A stretch of DNA of 64,000 bases from Polynucleobacter sp. IMCC 30228 (lineage in GTDB: Bacteria > Pseudomonadota > Gammaproteobacteria > Burkholderiales > Burkholderiaceae): the NCBI RefSeq assembly GCF_021395205.1, contig NZ_JAJVCS010000001.1, positions 496,001-560,000 on the forward strand. Reading direction: 5' to 3'. Below, piece by piece: positions 40,159 through 50,640 of the stretch. Both the position numbers and the translations under genes were made by a program. The notes beneath the pieces are model-generated. The model worked only from the letters and a program-made list of their open reading frames with translations. It did no database searches and was not told the origin of the DNA. Within the stretch, counting starts at the first letter, position 1; every line of letters starts with the position of its first letter.

Positions 40159-40270
40159 ATTGTGCGGTTTTTCCTTGTTTTCAAAAGGGGAATTACCGTC
40201 ACTCCCAGTGTCTCCTCCACCCAAACAAAGGTGGATTTCAGCCCAGGACCTAGTCCTGGGCCTTTTTTTA
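40159..40270 (+). ncRNA. Candidate small RNA or attenuated leader between rnpB and rplM
   Basis: A predicted ~110-nt transcript bounded by a promoter (40124-40152) and a strong intrinsic terminator (40241-40268). Three hairpins are visible: CGGT-TTTTCCTT (40165-40176) with AAGGGGAA-TTACCG (40185-40198); TCCACC (40216-40221) with GGTGGA (40230-40235); and the terminator GCCCAGGAC-CTA-GTCCTGGGC. Between the first two lies CTCCTCC (40212-40218), complementary to a Shine-Dalgarno core. No likely ORF is present. It could instead be the attenuated leader of rplM-rpsI, starting about 270 bp upstream. Confidence 0.55.
40241..40269 (+). terminator. Intrinsic terminator of the candidate small RNA
   Basis: Perfect 9-bp stem GCCCAGGAC (40241-40249) and GTCCTGGGC (40253-40261) with a 3-nt loop, followed by C and seven T. 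The reverse strand has no T run after the hairpin, so it acts for plus-strand transcription. Confidence 0.9.
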
Positions 40271-40427
40271 GGTTAGAATTCAAGGCTTTACTAAATTATC
40301 GATCTAGCCAGCGGTAATGGTTTTACCAGTTAAGGTGCATAAAAACTGCGAGCCTGCAAACATAAGCAGGGCCAAGGTGAATGTAGTTTAGTTGGGGTAA
40401 TAATGGCTATAACAATTAAAGAAAATC
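40270..40427 (+). promoter_or_regulatory. rplM upstream/leader region
   Basis: No ORF. Possible weak stems are GGTTTT with AAAACT (about 40318-40350) and CCTGC with GCAGG (about 40355-40370). A TATAAC near 40400 could be a -10 element, but no convincing -35 was found. The Shine-Dalgarno before rplM is weak. Confidence 0.35.
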
Positions 40428-40856
40428 ATGAAAACTTTTTCCGCAAAACCCGCTGAGGTAAAGCGTGACTGGTTCGTGATTGACGCTACGGACAAAGTCC
40501 TCGGTCGTGTCGCCAGTGAAGTGGCACTCCGTCTACGCGGCAAGCACAAACCCGAATTTACCCCCCACGTTGATACCGGCGATTTTATCGTGGTCATTAA
40601 CTCTGCCAAGCTACGCGTTACCGGCACTAAGGGCTTAAACAAAATTTATTACCGTCATAGCGGCTACCCAGGTGGTATTAGCTCGACTAACTTTGACAAA
40701 ATGCAAGAGCGTTTTCCAGGTCGTGCATTAGAAAAAGCGGTTAAAGGTATGTTACCTAAAGGCCCACTCGGCTACGCCATGATTAAGAAATTGAAGGTGT
40801 ACGGCGACGCCGATCATCCACATTCGGCTCAACAGCCTAAAGCGCTAGAGATCTAA
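40428..40856 (+). CDS. rplM: 50S ribosomal protein L13
   Basis: A protein of 142 aa, the normal length. N-terminal [26 protein letters not shown] and the later HSGYPGG and [21 protein letters not shown] are family signatures. It is an early-assembly protein of the large subunit. It is followed 9 bp later by rpsI in the conserved two-gene operon. Confidence 0.98.
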   Translation: MKTFSAKPAEVKRDWFVIDATDKVLGRVASEVALRLRGKHKPEFTPHVDTGDFIVVINSAKLRVTGTKGLNKIYYRHSGYPGGISSTNFDKMQERFPGRALEKAVKGMLPKGPLGYAMIKKLKVYGDADHPHSAQQPKALEI

Positions 40857-40865
40857 GGACCCCAT

Positions 40866-41267
40866 ATGGCAACGAATTACGGAAATTGGAATTACGGTAC
40901 TGGGCGTCGCAAGAGCTCAGTTGCACGTGTATTTATTAAATCAGGCAAAGGCGACATTATCGTTAATGGTAAGCCCATTGATGCTTATTTTGCACGTGAA
41001 ACTTCGCGCATGATTGCGCGTCAACCATTGGCTTTAACTAGCCATCTCACCACTTTTGATATTAAAGTGAATGTCCATGGTGGTGGCGAAACAGGCCAAG
41101 CTGGTGCAGTGCGCCACGGTGTTACTCGGGCTTTAATTGATTACGATAATGCTTTAAAACCGACCTTATCAAAGGCTGGTTTAGTCACTCGTGATGCACG
41201 TGAAGTAGAGCGTAAAAAGGTTGGTTTACATGGCGCGCGTCGCCGTAAACAGTTTAGTAAGCGTTAA
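40866..41267 (+). CDS. rpsI: 30S ribosomal protein S9
   Basis: A protein of 133 aa. [14 protein letters not shown] and the basic C-terminus [10 protein letters not shown], which reaches the P-site tRNA, are characteristic. A few extra residues (MATNYGNWN) precede the usual start. An intrinsic terminator follows 22 bp after the stop. Confidence 0.98.
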   Translation: MATNYGNWNYGTGRRKSSVARVFIKSGKGDIIVNGKPIDAYFARETSRMIARQPLALTSHLTTFDIKVNVHGGGETGQAGAVRHGVTRALIDYDNALKPTLSKAGLVTRDAREVERKKVGLHGARRRKQFSKR

Positions 41268-41289
41268 TTTCATTCAAACTGTTTTCGAC

Positions 41290-41318
41290 AGGGTCGCGCA
41301 AGCGGCCCTTTTTGTTTT
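41290..41318 (+). terminator. Intrinsic terminator after rpsI
   Basis: AGGGTCGC (41290-41297) pairs with GCGGCCCT (41302-41309) through one G-T wobble, GCAA loop, followed by TTTTTGTTTTT. It ends the rplM-rpsI transcript before argC. Confidence 0.9.
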
Positions 41319-41357
41319 TACAATACGCATATAGAGTGGGGTAATGAGGAGAAGGTC

Positions 41358-42416
41358 ATGATTAAAGTTGGCATTGTGGGCGGAACGGGCTATACCGGCG
41401 TGGAGTTGTTGCGGCTATTGGCGCAGCATCCCCAGGTTCAGATTGAAGCAATTACATCGCGTAGCGAAGCTGGCATGTCTGTTGCAGAGATGTTCCCCTC
41501 TTTGCGGGGGAAGCTAGATTTAGTATTTACAACCCCAGACGCCGCTAATCTAAAAAAATGTGATGCAGTATTTTTTGCTACACCGCATGGCGTGGCTATG
41601 TCACAAGCTAAAGAACTATTAGCGGCTGGTGTAAAGATTTTAGATTTAGCCGCCGATTTTCGTTTAAAAGATCCTGCCGAATTTGCGCAATGGTATGGCA
41701 TGCCGCATGCTTGCCCCGAAATCTTGGCCGAAGCGGTATATGGCTTACCTGAAATCAATCGGGCAGCAATTCAACAAGCACGAGTGATTGGTTTAGCAGG
41801 GTGCTATCCAACTTCAGTGCAATTGGGTTTAGCCCCTTTATTAGCGCCAAGTAATAATCAAGCGGGCGCCTTGGTCGATACCGAACATATTATTGCCGAT
41901 GCAAAATCGGGCACTTCTGGTGCTGGTAGAAAAGCAGAAATTGGTACTTTGCTCGCCGAAGCTAGTGATAATTTTAAGGCTTATGCAGTCAAGGGCCATC
42001 GCCATCTACCAGAAATTACCCAAGGCTTGAAAGCGATTGCGGGTCATGAACAAATCGCCCTTACTTTTGTACCGCACTTAACCCCCATGATTCGGGGTAT
42101 TCATGCAACTATTTATGCGCGTTTAACAGCGCGTGGGATGACCCAAGATTATCAGCAACTCTACGAAAATTATTATCGTGACGAGCCCTTTGTCGATGTT
42201 ATGCCTGCGGGAAGCCATCCTGAAACCCGTTCAGTACGGGGTAGCAATAACATCAGAATAGCGCTTCATCGCCCAGCAAATGGCGATACTTTGGTAATTT
42301 TGGTGGTCGAAGATAACTTAGTAAAAGGGGCCTCGGGGCAGGGGGTGCAATGTCTCAATTTAATGTTCGGTTTACCTGAAACGATGGGTTTAGAGCAAAT
42401 TGCCCTATTGCCATAA
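41358..42416 (+). CDS. argC: N-acetyl-gamma-glutamyl-phosphate reductase
   Basis: A protein of 352 aa. NADPH-dependent third step of arginine synthesis. The Rossmann motif [17 protein letters not shown] is at the N-terminus; catalytic Cys in [14 protein letters not shown] (about residue 155); conserved GTSGAGRKA and [10 protein letters not shown] follow. A good Shine-Dalgarno (AGGAGAAGG) precedes the ATG. Confidence 0.96.
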   Translation: MIKVGIVGGTGYTGVELLRLLAQHPQVQIEAITSRSEAGMSVAEMFPSLRGKLDLVFTTPDAANLKKCDAVFFATPHGVAMSQAKELLAAGVKILDLAADFRLKDPAEFAQWYGMPHACPEILAEAVYGLPEINRAAIQQARVIGLAGCYPTSVQLGLAPLLAPSNNQAGALVDTEHIIADAKSGTSGAGRKAEIGTLLAEASDNFKAYAVKGHRHLPEITQGLKAIAGHEQIALTFVPHLTPMIRGIHATIYARLTARGMTQDYQQLYENYYRDEPFVDVMPAGSHPETRSVRGSNNIRIALHRPANGDTLVILVVEDNLVKGASGQGVQCLNLMFGLPETMGLEQIALLP

Positions 42417-42543
42417 GGGGATATTGTTAGATCATTACAGTTTTATTGGCCTCAGTAAGCGCTTTGCTTTTAAGCACCACTTGTGCAGACTCGGGATTTA
42501 AAGCCTAAAATGAGCTATTGTCTTTTGACTAAGGAGTTTTGTT

Positions 42544-42975
42544 ATGACACAACCATCCGTTACTACTGATACTGCTATTGATGCCACTGTTGCTGGTGCC
42601 GCGGCTGTTGCCACCATTGCCAGCACTCTAGATTCATCGGAGCCACCAACCCCACTTATTTTTACCGATAGTGCTGCAGCTAAGGTAGCTGATCTCATTG
42701 CTGAAGAAGGTAATAATGAACTAAAGTTGCGCGTGTTTGTTCAGGGCGGCGGCTGCTCCGGTTTTCAATACGGCTTCACGTTTGATGATGCAGTCAATGA
42801 AGACGATACTCAATTTGAAAAAAATGGTGTGACCTTATTGGTAGACTCAATGAGTTTTCAATATTTGGTGGGCGCAGAAATTGATTACAAAGAAGATATT
42901 AATGGTTCACAGTTTGTGATTAAAAACCCCAATGCAACGACTACCTGTGGCTGCGGCTCGTCATTCTCAGCCTAA
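42544..42975 (+). CDS. erpA: Iron-sulfur cluster insertion protein ErpA (A-type carrier)
   Basis: A protein of 143 aa. The HesB/IscA-type fold begins about residue 37 ([15 protein letters not shown]), and the three cluster cysteines are in [10 protein letters not shown] and TTCGCGSSF. ErpA delivers 4Fe-4S clusters to targets such as isoprenoid enzymes. The ~35-residue Ala/Thr-rich N-terminal extension is longer than in E. coli ErpA. AAGGAG lies just upstream of the ATG. It converges on anmK. Confidence 0.93.
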   Translation: MTQPSVTTDTAIDATVAGAAAVATIASTLDSSEPPTPLIFTDSAAAKVADLIAEEGNNELKLRVFVQGGGCSGFQYGFTFDDAVNEDDTQFEKNGVTLLVDSMSFQYLVGAEIDYKEDINGSQFVIKNPNATTTCGCGSSFSA

Positions 42976-42986
42976 CTTTTACACAT

Positions 42987-44138
42987 TTATTTAGGGTAAT
43001 AGGCGCCTAGTACACGGGGTCCTGTTGCACCTGTTACGGCCGGCAGATTAGCTGGCCGTTTGTTTATGTGAGCCCAAGCTAGCCAAGCAAAAGCTAAGCC
43101 TTCAACCCATTGCGGCTGCACTCCATGGTCAACGCTTAAGTCAATCGCTAAAGAGTGTCCCAACACTTCTACTGCATTTGCGCGTAGTAAGGAAATTAAA
43201 GCCGTGTTATTGGCACCTCCGCCACAAATGATGAGGCGCTCTATCTGGGGAAAATAGTGTTTTAGGGTGTTGGATACGGTAGCGCAGGTGAGCGCCATTA
43301 AGGTTGCCTGCACGTCTTCGGGCTTGCGCTTTTGGCCCATCAAATAGTATTCAAGCCAAGCTAAGTGAAAGTAATCTCGTCCAGTACTTTTGGGTGGCGC
43401 TTGTTGAAAATAAGGTTCGCGAATCATGGCTTGGAGTAATGTGGTGTCACATCTGCCACTTGCTCCCCACGCACCACCCTCATCAAAGGGCTTACCTAGA
43501 CTAGTTTGTATCCAGCTATCAAGTAATAGGTTGGCAGGCCCAGTATCAAAACCCATGACTGAACCTCCTGCTTTTGGTAAGAGGGTTACATTAGCAATAC
43601 CACCAAGATTGAGGACTACCCGATTTTCGGTAGTTGAGTTAAATTGCTGCGCATGAAAGGCGGGCACTAAAGGTGCACCTTGCCCCCCAGCAGCTAAATC
43701 ACGTTGGCGAAAATCGGCGACGACAGCAATACCCGATTTTTCTGCCAATAATGCCGCATTAAGAGTTTGGTGCGTATAAGCATGACCATTTAGCAGGCTT
43801 GGCTGGTGACGAATTGTTTGGCCATGCGCACCAATTGCAATAATATCTTGTGCTTGCAGTTGTGCTTTAGTAAGCAATGTTTCTAGCACTTGAGCATAGG
43901 CCAGCGCTAAATCATTTGCAGCTAAATGCTCGCGATGGATTTCATTAACGCCCGCACTTTGTAATTCAAATAGCATTTGCCTAAGGGCTGGGGCAAAAGG
44001 GGCGCTGACACACTCAAGCGGCTGGGTTTGGCCATCTGCAGCAATTTTGGCCAAGACTGCGTCAACACCATCTAAGCTCGTGCCCGACATGATGCCCACA
44101 TAAAAGGCTGCTGGTGTGGCGATGGCTAATCCCTCCAT
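42987..44138 (-). CDS. anmK: Anhydro-N-acetylmuramic acid kinase
   Basis: A protein of 383 aa. It opens and phosphorylates 1,6-anhydro-MurNAc from peptidoglycan turnover to MurNAc-6-phosphate. The N-terminal GIMSGTSLDGVDAVL and internal GAHGQTIRH and FDTGPANLLLD motifs are diagnostic of this ASKHA kinase. It is divergent from tyrS, the arrangement common in Burkholderiales. Confidence 0.95.
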   Translation of the reverse strand: MEGLAIATPAAFYVGIMSGTSLDGVDAVLAKIAADGQTQPLECVSAPFAPALRQMLFELQSAGVNEIHREHLAANDLALAYAQVLETLLTKAQLQAQDIIAIGAHGQTIRHQPSLLNGHAYTHQTLNAALLAEKSGIAVVADFRQRDLAAGGQGAPLVPAFHAQQFNSTTENRVVLNLGGIANVTLLPKAGGSVMGFDTGPANLLLDSWIQTSLGKPFDEGGAWGASGRCDTTLLQAMIREPYFQQAPPKSTGRDYFHLAWLEYYLMGQKRKPEDVQATLMALTCATVSNTLKHYFPQIERLIICGGGANNTALISLLRANAVEVLGHSLAIDLSVDHGVQPQWVEGLAFAWLAWAHINKRPANLPAVTGATGPRVLGAYYPK

Positions 44139-44237
44139 TTGATGGTTTTTCAGCCTATTCCTAAGAGATGCGACAATGACATGGATTCATTTTAGACAAT
44201 GACAAGGCAACTTACTCACACGCCCATTTAATTCAGT

Positions 44238-45476
44238 ATGACGGCTAAAAACCAGCAAAACAACTTCCCTTTGACTCCGGCTGTATTTACAGCGCTAGAA
44301 GTGACCAAACGCGGCTGCGACGAGCTGTTAGTTGAGGCCGACTGGCTAACTAAGTTAGCTCGCAGCCAAGCCACTGGGCAGCCCTTACGGATTAAATTAG
44401 GGCTTGACCCCACCGCCCCAGATATTCATTTAGGGCATACAGTGGTATTAAACAAACTGCGTCAATTACAAGATTTAGGCCATACCGTAATATTCTTAAT
44501 TGGCGATTTCACCAGCATGATTGGTGACCCCTCGGGCCGCAATTCAACCCGCCCACCATTAACCGCTGAGGCTATTGCAGAAAATGCCCAGACTTATTAC
44601 AAGCAAGCGAGTATGGTTCTAGATGCGGATAAAACCGAGGTCCGTTACAACAGCGAGTGGTGTGACCCACTAGGCGCGCGCGGCATGATTCAATTAGCGG
44701 CAAAATATACTGTGGCGCGTATGCTTGAGCGTGATGATTTTACGAAACGGTATAAGAGTGGCACACCAATCTCGGTCCATGAATTTTTATATCCCTTAAT
44801 GCAAGGCTATGACTCAGTAGCCTTGAAAAGTGATTTAGAGCTTGGGGGCACCGATCAAAAATTTAATTTACTAGTAGGCCGTGAATTACAACGTGAGTAT
44901 GGCCAAGAACCCCAGTGCATCTTAACGATGCCCTTGCTGGTTGGGCTTGATGGCGTTGAAAAAATGAGTAAGTCTAAAAATAACTATGTCGGTATTAGTG
45001 AGTCAGCGAATGAAATGTTTGGCAAGCTCATGAGTATTTCGGATGAGTTAATGTGGGATTACTTTTTACTTTTATCATTTCGTCCCGTAGCGGAAATTGA
45101 TTTAATGAAACAAGAAGTTGCTGCGGGCCGTAACCCGCGCGACTGTAAAGTGCTACTCGCACAAGAAATAGTAAGTCGTTTTCATTCAAGCCAAGCAGCC
45201 GATAAAGCCCTCGAAGATTTTAATCATCGCGCTAAGGGAGGGGTGCCCGACGATATCCCCGAGCTAGCCCTCCAAGGCGCCCCCTTGGGCCTTGCAGCCC
45301 TTTTAAAAATGGCTGGTTTAGCGCCATCGACCACCGAAGCAAATCGCAATATTGAACAAAACGGCGTGAAGATTGATGGTGTGGTGATTAGCGATAAAAC
45401 GATAAAACTCGAAGCTGGAAATTATATTGTGCAGCTTGGGAAGCGCCGCTTTGCAAAAGTAACGCTCACTAAATAA
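44238..45476 (+). CDS. tyrS: Tyrosyl-tRNA synthetase
   Basis: A class I synthetase of 412 aa. The HIGH-like motif is HLGHT (about residue 60), the KMSKS loop is [10 protein letters not shown] (about 238), and an S4-like RNA-binding domain lies at the C-terminus ([16 protein letters not shown]). The size and KMSKS sequence fit the TyrRS form of many proteobacteria (TyrZ-like). Its stop is 4 bp from the convergent ruvB stop. Confidence 0.96.
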   Translation: MTAKNQQNNFPLTPAVFTALEVTKRGCDELLVEADWLTKLARSQATGQPLRIKLGLDPTAPDIHLGHTVVLNKLRQLQDLGHTVIFLIGDFTSMIGDPSGRNSTRPPLTAEAIAENAQTYYKQASMVLDADKTEVRYNSEWCDPLGARGMIQLAAKYTVARMLERDDFTKRYKSGTPISVHEFLYPLMQGYDSVALKSDLELGGTDQKFNLLVGRELQREYGQEPQCILTMPLLVGLDGVEKMSKSKNNYVGISESANEMFGKLMSISDELMWDYFLLLSFRPVAEIDLMKQEVAAGRNPRDCKVLLAQEIVSRFHSSQAADKALEDFNHRAKGGVPDDIPELALQGAPLGLAALLKMAGLAPSTTEANRNIEQNGVKIDGVVISDKTIKLEAGNYIVQLGKRRFAKVTLTK

Positions 45477-45480
45477 ATTA

Positions 45481-46548
45481 CTAACTCAGTAAATCGAGAT
45501 TAGCCGAATTATTTGGCGGTGTTAAACCAAAGTGCTCATAAGCTAACCGCGTTGCAATACGGCCACGCGAGGTACGCTGTAAGTAACCCTGCTGAATTAA
45601 ATAAGGCTCTAAAACATCTTCGATCGTATCGCGTTCTTCGCCAATGGCCGCCGCTAAATTATCGATTCCTACTGGGCCACCATCAAATTTATACAAAACG
45701 GCTTCTAATAATTTGCGATCCATCACGTCAAAACCACTAGGATCAACATCTAACATGAGTAGGGCAGCATCGGCAATTGCTTTGGTAATGATGCCGCTAC
45801 CTTTTACTTCGGCAAAATCACGCACCCTGCGCAAGAGGCGGTTAGCAACCCGTGGCGTACCCCTAGCCCGCTGAGCAATTTCAACTGAGCCTGCCGGATC
45901 AATTTTCGCTTTGAGTAAATTGGCCGAACGTTCAATAATGCGGGTTAATTCTTCGGTGGTGTAGAACTCCAGTCGCGCCACAATACCAAAGCGATCGCGT
46001 AAGGGGTTGGTTAACATCCCTGCACGGGTGGTTGCGCCAATTAAGGTAAAGGGTTTTAGCTCTAATTTCACACTGCGCGCCGCAGGGCCTTCGCCAATCA
46101 TAATATCGAGGGTGTAATCTTCTAAGGCTGGATACAAAATTTCTTCAACAATGGGCGAAAGGCGATGAATCTCATCAATGAATAAGACATCATTGGTTTC
46201 GAGATTGGTTAATAAAGCAGCTAGGTCGCCAGGCCGATCAAGTACTGGCCCACTAGTTTGGCGTAAGTTGACCCCTAGTTCACGGGCAATAATATGCGCT
46301 AAGGTTGTTTTTCCAAGCCCAGGCGGGCCAAAGAGTAAAACATGATCAAGCGCTTCTTGGCGCGCGCGGGTGGCGGTAATGAAAATTTCAAGTTGTTCGC
46401 GGGCTTTGGTTTGGCCGACATACTCATCAAGTTGTTTGGGACGGAGAGCCCTTTCAAATAGGGCTTCAGAATTACCAGCTGCGCTGACAATGCGCTCTAT
46501 CCCACCATCTTCGGGTTCTGCACTTAAGTCATCAGTATGGATTGCCAT
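45481..46548 (-). CDS. ruvB: Holliday junction branch migration ATPase RuvB
   Basis: A protein of 355 aa. It is the AAA+ motor that drives branch migration with RuvA. Walker A is [11 protein letters not shown] (about 70), Walker B with sensor [10 protein letters not shown] (about 123), and the Arg finger and C-terminal winged-helix are in the expected positions. The order ruvC-ruvA-ruvB is preserved, with 27 bp between ruvA and ruvB. Confidence 0.97.
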   Translation of the reverse strand: MAIHTDDLSAEPEDGGIERIVSAAGNSEALFERALRPKQLDEYVGQTKAREQLEIFITATRARQEALDHVLLFGPPGLGKTTLAHIIARELGVNLRQTSGPVLDRPGDLAALLTNLETNDVLFIDEIHRLSPIVEEILYPALEDYTLDIMIGEGPAARSVKLELKPFTLIGATTRAGMLTNPLRDRFGIVARLEFYTTEELTRIIERSANLLKAKIDPAGSVEIAQRARGTPRVANRLLRRVRDFAEVKGSGIITKAIADAALLMLDVDPSGFDVMDRKLLEAVLYKFDGGPVGIDNLAAAIGEERDTIEDVLEPYLIQQGYLQRTSRGRIATRLAYEHFGLTPPNNSANLDLLS

Positions 46549-46575
46549 GCTAGCAGTGTATTCGTTTGCGAGAAA

Positions 46576-47166
46576 TTAAATTTTAGAAAGTGATTTTAGG
46601 CCTAAGCGAATGCCCTCAGAAACCGAGGTATCAGGCGGTATTTGCTTAAGAGCAAAGAGAGCCTCTTTTTCGGAATAACCTAAGGAGAGAAGCGCTTGTA
46701 GTACTTCGCTATTAGCTAGGGCAATCGAAGAACTGCTAGCACCATCGACACCGATGCCTAAATCGGGCCCCAACTTTCCTTTTAGTTCAAGCAGCAGGCG
46801 CTCTGCGGTTTTTTTGCCGATACCGGGCACTTGGGTTAAGCGAATTGTTTCTTGAGCAGCAATGGCTTGTACTAACTCGTTCACACTCATACCAGAAAGC
46901 AGGGCTAAAGCGGTGCGCGAACCCACCCCGCTAATTTTAATTAAAGCCCGAAAGGCCATGCGCTCATTTTCAGTGGCAAAACCAAACAGCTGTTGCGCAT
47001 CTTCGCGGACCTGAAAGTGCGTTAATAAGGTGACCATTTGATTGAGCTTGGGTAAACCATACAGGGTGCTCATTGGTACATCAATTTCATAGCCCACACC
47101 TTGGCAGTCGACTAAAAGCCGCGGCGGATGAATTGCAATCAGAGTTCCGTAAATTCGACCAATCAT
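46576..47166 (-). CDS. ruvA: Holliday junction branch migration protein RuvA
   Basis: A protein of 196 aa. An N-terminal OB domain ([20 protein letters not shown]), tandem helix-hairpin-helix motifs ([40 protein letters not shown]), and a C-terminal domain III that contacts RuvB are all visible. It follows ruvC with a 9-bp gap. Confidence 0.97.
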   Translation of the reverse strand: MIGRIYGTLIAIHPPRLLVDCQGVGYEIDVPMSTLYGLPKLNQMVTLLTHFQVREDAQQLFGFATENERMAFRALIKISGVGSRTALALLSGMSVNELVQAIAAQETIRLTQVPGIGKKTAERLLLELKGKLGPDLGIGVDGASSSSIALANSEVLQALLSLGYSEKEALFALKQIPPDTSVSEGIRLGLKSLSKI

Positions 47167-47175
47167 AGACAGCCA

Positions 47176-47649
47176 TTATCCTTTGAAGTGATGGGCAGCA
47201 CAAATTGCCACCCCTAAGGCATCAGAGGCATCTGTTCCAGGCGCGCGATTGAGGCGTAATAAGCGTTTAATCATGTCTTGCATTTGGGCTTTTGCAGCAC
47301 GACCCGTACCAACAATTGATTGCTTTACACGTAAGGCACTGTACTCTGCAACGGGTAGTTTTGCCGCCACTAGGGCAGCAATTACAGCGCCACGGGCTTG
47401 CCCCAACATCAAAGTCGAGCGGGGATTGACATTCAAAAAGACCTCTTCAATTGCTGCGGCCTCGGGATGGTATTGGTCTAAAACTTCTGTAATGCCCACA
47501 TAAAGGGTGCCTAGTCTTTCAGGTAAGCCCTTACTAGGATCGCCGCTTTGAATCGTCCCTGATGCTACATAGCGCAATTGTTGTCCATCAACATCAATAA
47601 TCCCAAATCCAGTTGTACGTAAGCCTGGGTCGATACCGATCCAACGCAT
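47176..47649 (-). CDS. ruvC: Crossover junction endodeoxyribonuclease RuvC
   Basis: A protein of 157 aa from the ATG at 47649; the frame is open into purH upstream. It resolves Holliday junctions. The first catalytic Asp is in [11 protein letters not shown], the next acidic residue in AIEEVFL, and the last Asp pair in [12 protein letters not shown]. It is shorter than E. coli RuvC (173 aa) because it ends soon after the last catalytic helix. The start lies 4 bp after purH. Confidence 0.95.
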   Translation of the reverse strand: MRWIGIDPGLRTTGFGIIDVDGQQLRYVASGTIQSGDPSKGLPERLGTLYVGITEVLDQYHPEAAAIEEVFLNVNPRSTLMLGQARGAVIAALVAAKLPVAEYSALRVKQSIVGTGRAAKAQMQDMIKRLLRLNRAPGTDASDALGVAICAAHHFKG

Positions 47650-47653
47650 CGGC

Positions 47654-49246
47654 TTAGTGACGGAAATGGCGAACGCCAGTAAAGACCATGGCAATGCCTG
47701 TTTCATTCGCAGCCGCAATAATTTCCTCATCACGCATGCTGCCACCCGGCTGAATGACACTAGTTGCACCTGCCGCAACCACTACATCAAGGCCGTCGCG
47801 AAATGGAAAAAAAGCATCGCTAGCCACGACTGAGCCAATTAAACTTAAGCCTGCATGTTCGGCTTTAATTTTGGCAATACGGGCTGAGTCAACGCGACTC
47901 ATTTGACCCGCACCGATGCCTAAAGACATGCCATTACCGCAATACACAATAGCATTGGACTTCACAAATTTAGCAATACGCCAAGCAAATAATAAATCGT
48001 CTAATTCTGCTGCGCTGGGCTGGCGTTGGGTAACAACCTTAAATTCAGTAGGCGAACAATTTTTTGTATCAGTAGTTTGTACTAAAAGGCCACCCCCAAC
48101 TCGTTTAAAATCATACGTATTAGTAGCATTTGCCAGTGGAATTTCTAGTAAGCGCACATTTTCTTTGCTAGCAAAGACCGCTTTTGCTTCAGCCGTAAAG
48201 CTCGGGGCAATTAGCACTTCAACAAATTGCTTAGCAATTACCGCAGCAGCTGCGCCATCACAAACCGTATTTAGGGCAATGATGCCACCAAAGGCTGAGC
48301 TTGGATCTGTTTGCCAAGCTTTTTGATAAGCCTCAAGCGCGCTTGCACCCAGCGCAACTCCGCACGGATTAGCATGTTTAACAATTACACAAGCGATCGA
48401 ATTAGTGCCCAAGTGGTTTTGTGCTGGTAGAAAACTTTTGACACATTCCCATGCTGCATCAGCATCGGCAATATTGTTGTATGACAAGGCTTTGCCCTGT
48501 ATTTGCTGATAATTCGCTAAAGCACCGGGAATTGGATTGATATCGCGATAAAAAGCAGCCGCTTGATGGGGGTTTTCGCCGTAACGCATCTCTTGCACTT
48601 TTTCAAAGGCTAAATGTAAGGTATTGGGGAAAAGCGAGCGTTGCTGATGATCGAGGCGGTCGTCTAAAGCAGATAAGTAGTTCGCGATCGCGCCATCATA
48701 CTGTGCTGTATGAGCAAACACTTTTTTAGCTAAGCGTAAATTAGTAGCATAAGAAACAGAGTTGCGCTGTTGACGCATTTCAGTCAACACGCCTTCATAA
48801 TCATCGGGAGAAATTAATACCGTTACATCTTGGTGATTTTTTGCTGCCGCTCGCAACATTGCAGGACCGCCAATATCGATATTTTCTACTGCCTCAGCAA
48901 AGTCACAAGTTTCTTTTGCAACGGTGGCATTAAATGGATATAAATTAATAACCAAGAGATCAATCGTTTGAATGCCATGTTTTTGCAGCGCTGCCATGTG
49001 CTCAACAGAATCGCGCCTTGCTAGTAAACCCCCATGGACCATTGGGTGTAGAGTTTTCACTCGACCATCGAGCATTTCTGGAAACTGCGTTAAAGCAGCT
49101 ACTTCAATCACTGGTATGTTGTTTTCGGCCAATAATTTTGCCGTCCCACCAGTTGAAATTAACTTGACGCCAAGCTCATGCAGGGCCTTAGCTAAAGGCA
49201 CAATGCCCGTTTTATCGGAGACAGAAAGTAGGGCGGTTTGAATCAT
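47654..49246 (-). CDS. purH: Bifunctional AICAR formyltransferase/IMP cyclohydrolase
   Basis: A protein of 530 aa. It carries out the last two steps of IMP synthesis. The N-terminal MGS-like cyclohydrolase domain has [15 protein letters not shown] and [10 protein letters not shown]. The AICARFT domain has [11 protein letters not shown] and the C-terminal [24 protein letters not shown]. It lies between fis and ruvC, the standard Burkholderiales order. Confidence 0.97.
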   Translation of the reverse strand: MIQTALLSVSDKTGIVPLAKALHELGVKLISTGGTAKLLAENNIPVIEVAALTQFPEMLDGRVKTLHPMVHGGLLARRDSVEHMAALQKHGIQTIDLLVINLYPFNATVAKETCDFAEAVENIDIGGPAMLRAAAKNHQDVTVLISPDDYEGVLTEMRQQRNSVSYATNLRLAKKVFAHTAQYDGAIANYLSALDDRLDHQQRSLFPNTLHLAFEKVQEMRYGENPHQAAAFYRDINPIPGALANYQQIQGKALSYNNIADADAAWECVKSFLPAQNHLGTNSIACVIVKHANPCGVALGASALEAYQKAWQTDPSSAFGGIIALNTVCDGAAAAVIAKQFVEVLIAPSFTAEAKAVFASKENVRLLEIPLANATNTYDFKRVGGGLLVQTTDTKNCSPTEFKVVTQRQPSAAELDDLLFAWRIAKFVKSNAIVYCGNGMSLGIGAGQMSRVDSARIAKIKAEHAGLSLIGSVVASDAFFPFRDGLDVVVAAGATSVIQPGGSMRDEEIIAAANETGIAMVFTGVRHFRH

Positions 49247-49266
49247 TGTGAATAGTTTAAATGGGC

Positions 49267-49506
49267 TTATTTAATTAAATGGTATTGCCGTAATTTTTTA
49301 TGTAGGGTATTCCGATTCAGACCAAGGTATTGGGCAGCTAGCGATTGATTCTGCTTAGCATGGTGCATGACTACTTCAAGCAGGGGTTTTTCAACTACAT
49401 TTAAGACCATCTGATAGACATCGTTGGGTGCTGTACCTTTGAGATCGTCTAGATAAGTTTGGAGGTGGGTTTGTACGCAGACAGCAATGGGATTTTTATT
49501 AGGCAT
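49267..49506 (-). CDS. fis: Fis-family DNA-binding protein
   Basis: A protein of 79 aa from the ATG at 49506; the longer frame overlaps dusB. It has the C-terminal Fis helix-turn-helix ([24 protein letters not shown]). Fis bends DNA and acts in nucleoid organisation and rRNA promoter activation. It is 10 bp after dusB, the conserved dusB-fis operon, and is shorter at the N-terminus than E. coli Fis (98 aa), as in other betaproteobacteria. Confidence 0.92.
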   Translation of the reverse strand: MPNKNPIAVCVQTHLQTYLDDLKGTAPNDVYQMVLNVVEKPLLEVVMHHAKQNQSLAAQYLGLNRNTLHKKLRQYHLIK

Positions 49507-49516
49507 AGTTAAAATA

Positions 49517-50533
49517 TTAAGCAGCTTCAAGAAATAATAGATGATTAGAGTGCACTTGCATTTCTGCAAAAAAATCATTGACCATGGCTAATTGGGTACG
49601 ACAATCATCAGCGGTATTCATGCGTTGCCGAAAAACGTGTGAGTTACGCAAGCCTTTGCAATACCAACCAATGTGTTTGCGCGCAGTTCGTAAGCCAGTA
49701 TATTCGCCATAAAAAGCATAATGATCAAGCAAATGATCGTTCATGATTTGTTGAATTTCAGTAATTTGGGGCGGAGGTAGGAGGGCGCCGGTTTTGAGAT
49801 AGTGCTCGATTTCACGAAAAATCCAAGGCCGACCTTGTGCGGCACGTCCAATCATGATGGCATCCGCTTTAGTCTGTTTTAAAACTGCCAGGGCTTTTTC
49901 TGGACTATCAATATCGCCATTGGCAACGATCGGAATTCTGGCTTGATTTTTTACTGCAGTAATTTGATCATACTCTGCAGAGCCGTGAAATAGATCAGCT
50001 CGAGTTCGTCCATGAATAGTTAAGACACTAATACCAGCAGATTCAGCAATGCGGGCAATAGCGAGTGCATTTTTGTGATCACGATCCCAGCCGGTACGAA
50101 TTTTTAAACTCACTGGCACAGCATCAGGACCAACACCAACTGCTTGAATCACAGCATCAAGTATTTTTCCAACGAGAATTTCATTCTTCATCAGCGCCGA
50201 GCCAGCCGCGACGTTACAAACTTTTTTAGCGGGACATCCCATATTGATGTCAATAATTTGCGCCCCTTGAGCAACATTAATACGGGCAGCTGCTGCCATC
50301 GTGAGCGGGTCAGCGCCAGCAATTTGCACAGCAATAGGCGCAAACTCACCCACATGATTCGCGCGTCGTTGGGTTTTTTCGCTGTTCCACAAGGTTGCAT
50401 TCGAGGCAATCATTTCTGATACAGCGTAGCCAGCACCCAGTTTTTTGCACAGCTGTCTAAAAGGACGATCGGTTACGCCTGCCATTGGGGCAACAAAAAG
50501 TTGATTGCTTAATTCGTGGGTACCAATTTTCAT
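49517..50533 (-). CDS. dusB: tRNA-dihydrouridine synthase B
   Basis: A protein of 338 aa. A flavin TIM-barrel enzyme reducing uridine in tRNA. FMN-binding LFVAPMAGVTDRPFR and catalytic Cys in INMGCPAKKVCNVAAG are clear. HGRTRADLFHGSAEYD and VANGDIDSPEKA complete the Dus signature. It is the first gene of the dusB-fis-purH-ruvCAB unit. Confidence 0.95.
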   Translation of the reverse strand: MKIGTHELSNQLFVAPMAGVTDRPFRQLCKKLGAGYAVSEMIASNATLWNSEKTQRRANHVGEFAPIAVQIAGADPLTMAAAARINVAQGAQIIDINMGCPAKKVCNVAAGSALMKNEILVGKILDAVIQAVGVGPDAVPVSLKIRTGWDRDHKNALAIARIAESAGISVLTIHGRTRADLFHGSAEYDQITAVKNQARIPIVANGDIDSPEKALAVLKQTKADAIMIGRAAQGRPWIFREIEHYLKTGALLPPPQITEIQQIMNDHLLDHYAFYGEYTGLRTARKHIGWYCKGLRNSHVFRQRMNTADDCRTQLAMVNDFFAEMQVHSNHLLFLEAA

Positions 50534-50640
50534 GAAATGACTAGAGCTAAAAGCAGTAAGTAGGCAGTTACTTTAGCATAGTGTGCGAGTTAACTGCTTA
50601 AATTTTAAGCAGCAAAAAAGAATGGCGGGTCGACCCTCTT

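Noticed and set aside
50594-50612. 8-bp inverted repeat CTGCTTAA-ATT-TTAAGCAG between dusB and the UbiH-type gene as a terminator
   Set aside because: For minus-strand transcription the T run lies before the hairpin, not after; on the plus strand it is followed by A. Weak A+T pairing, no clear role.
50626-50640. Palindrome GGGTCGACCC near the end of the UbiH-type gene
   Set aside because: A 10-bp self-complementary sequence without loop or T tract; can arise by chance.
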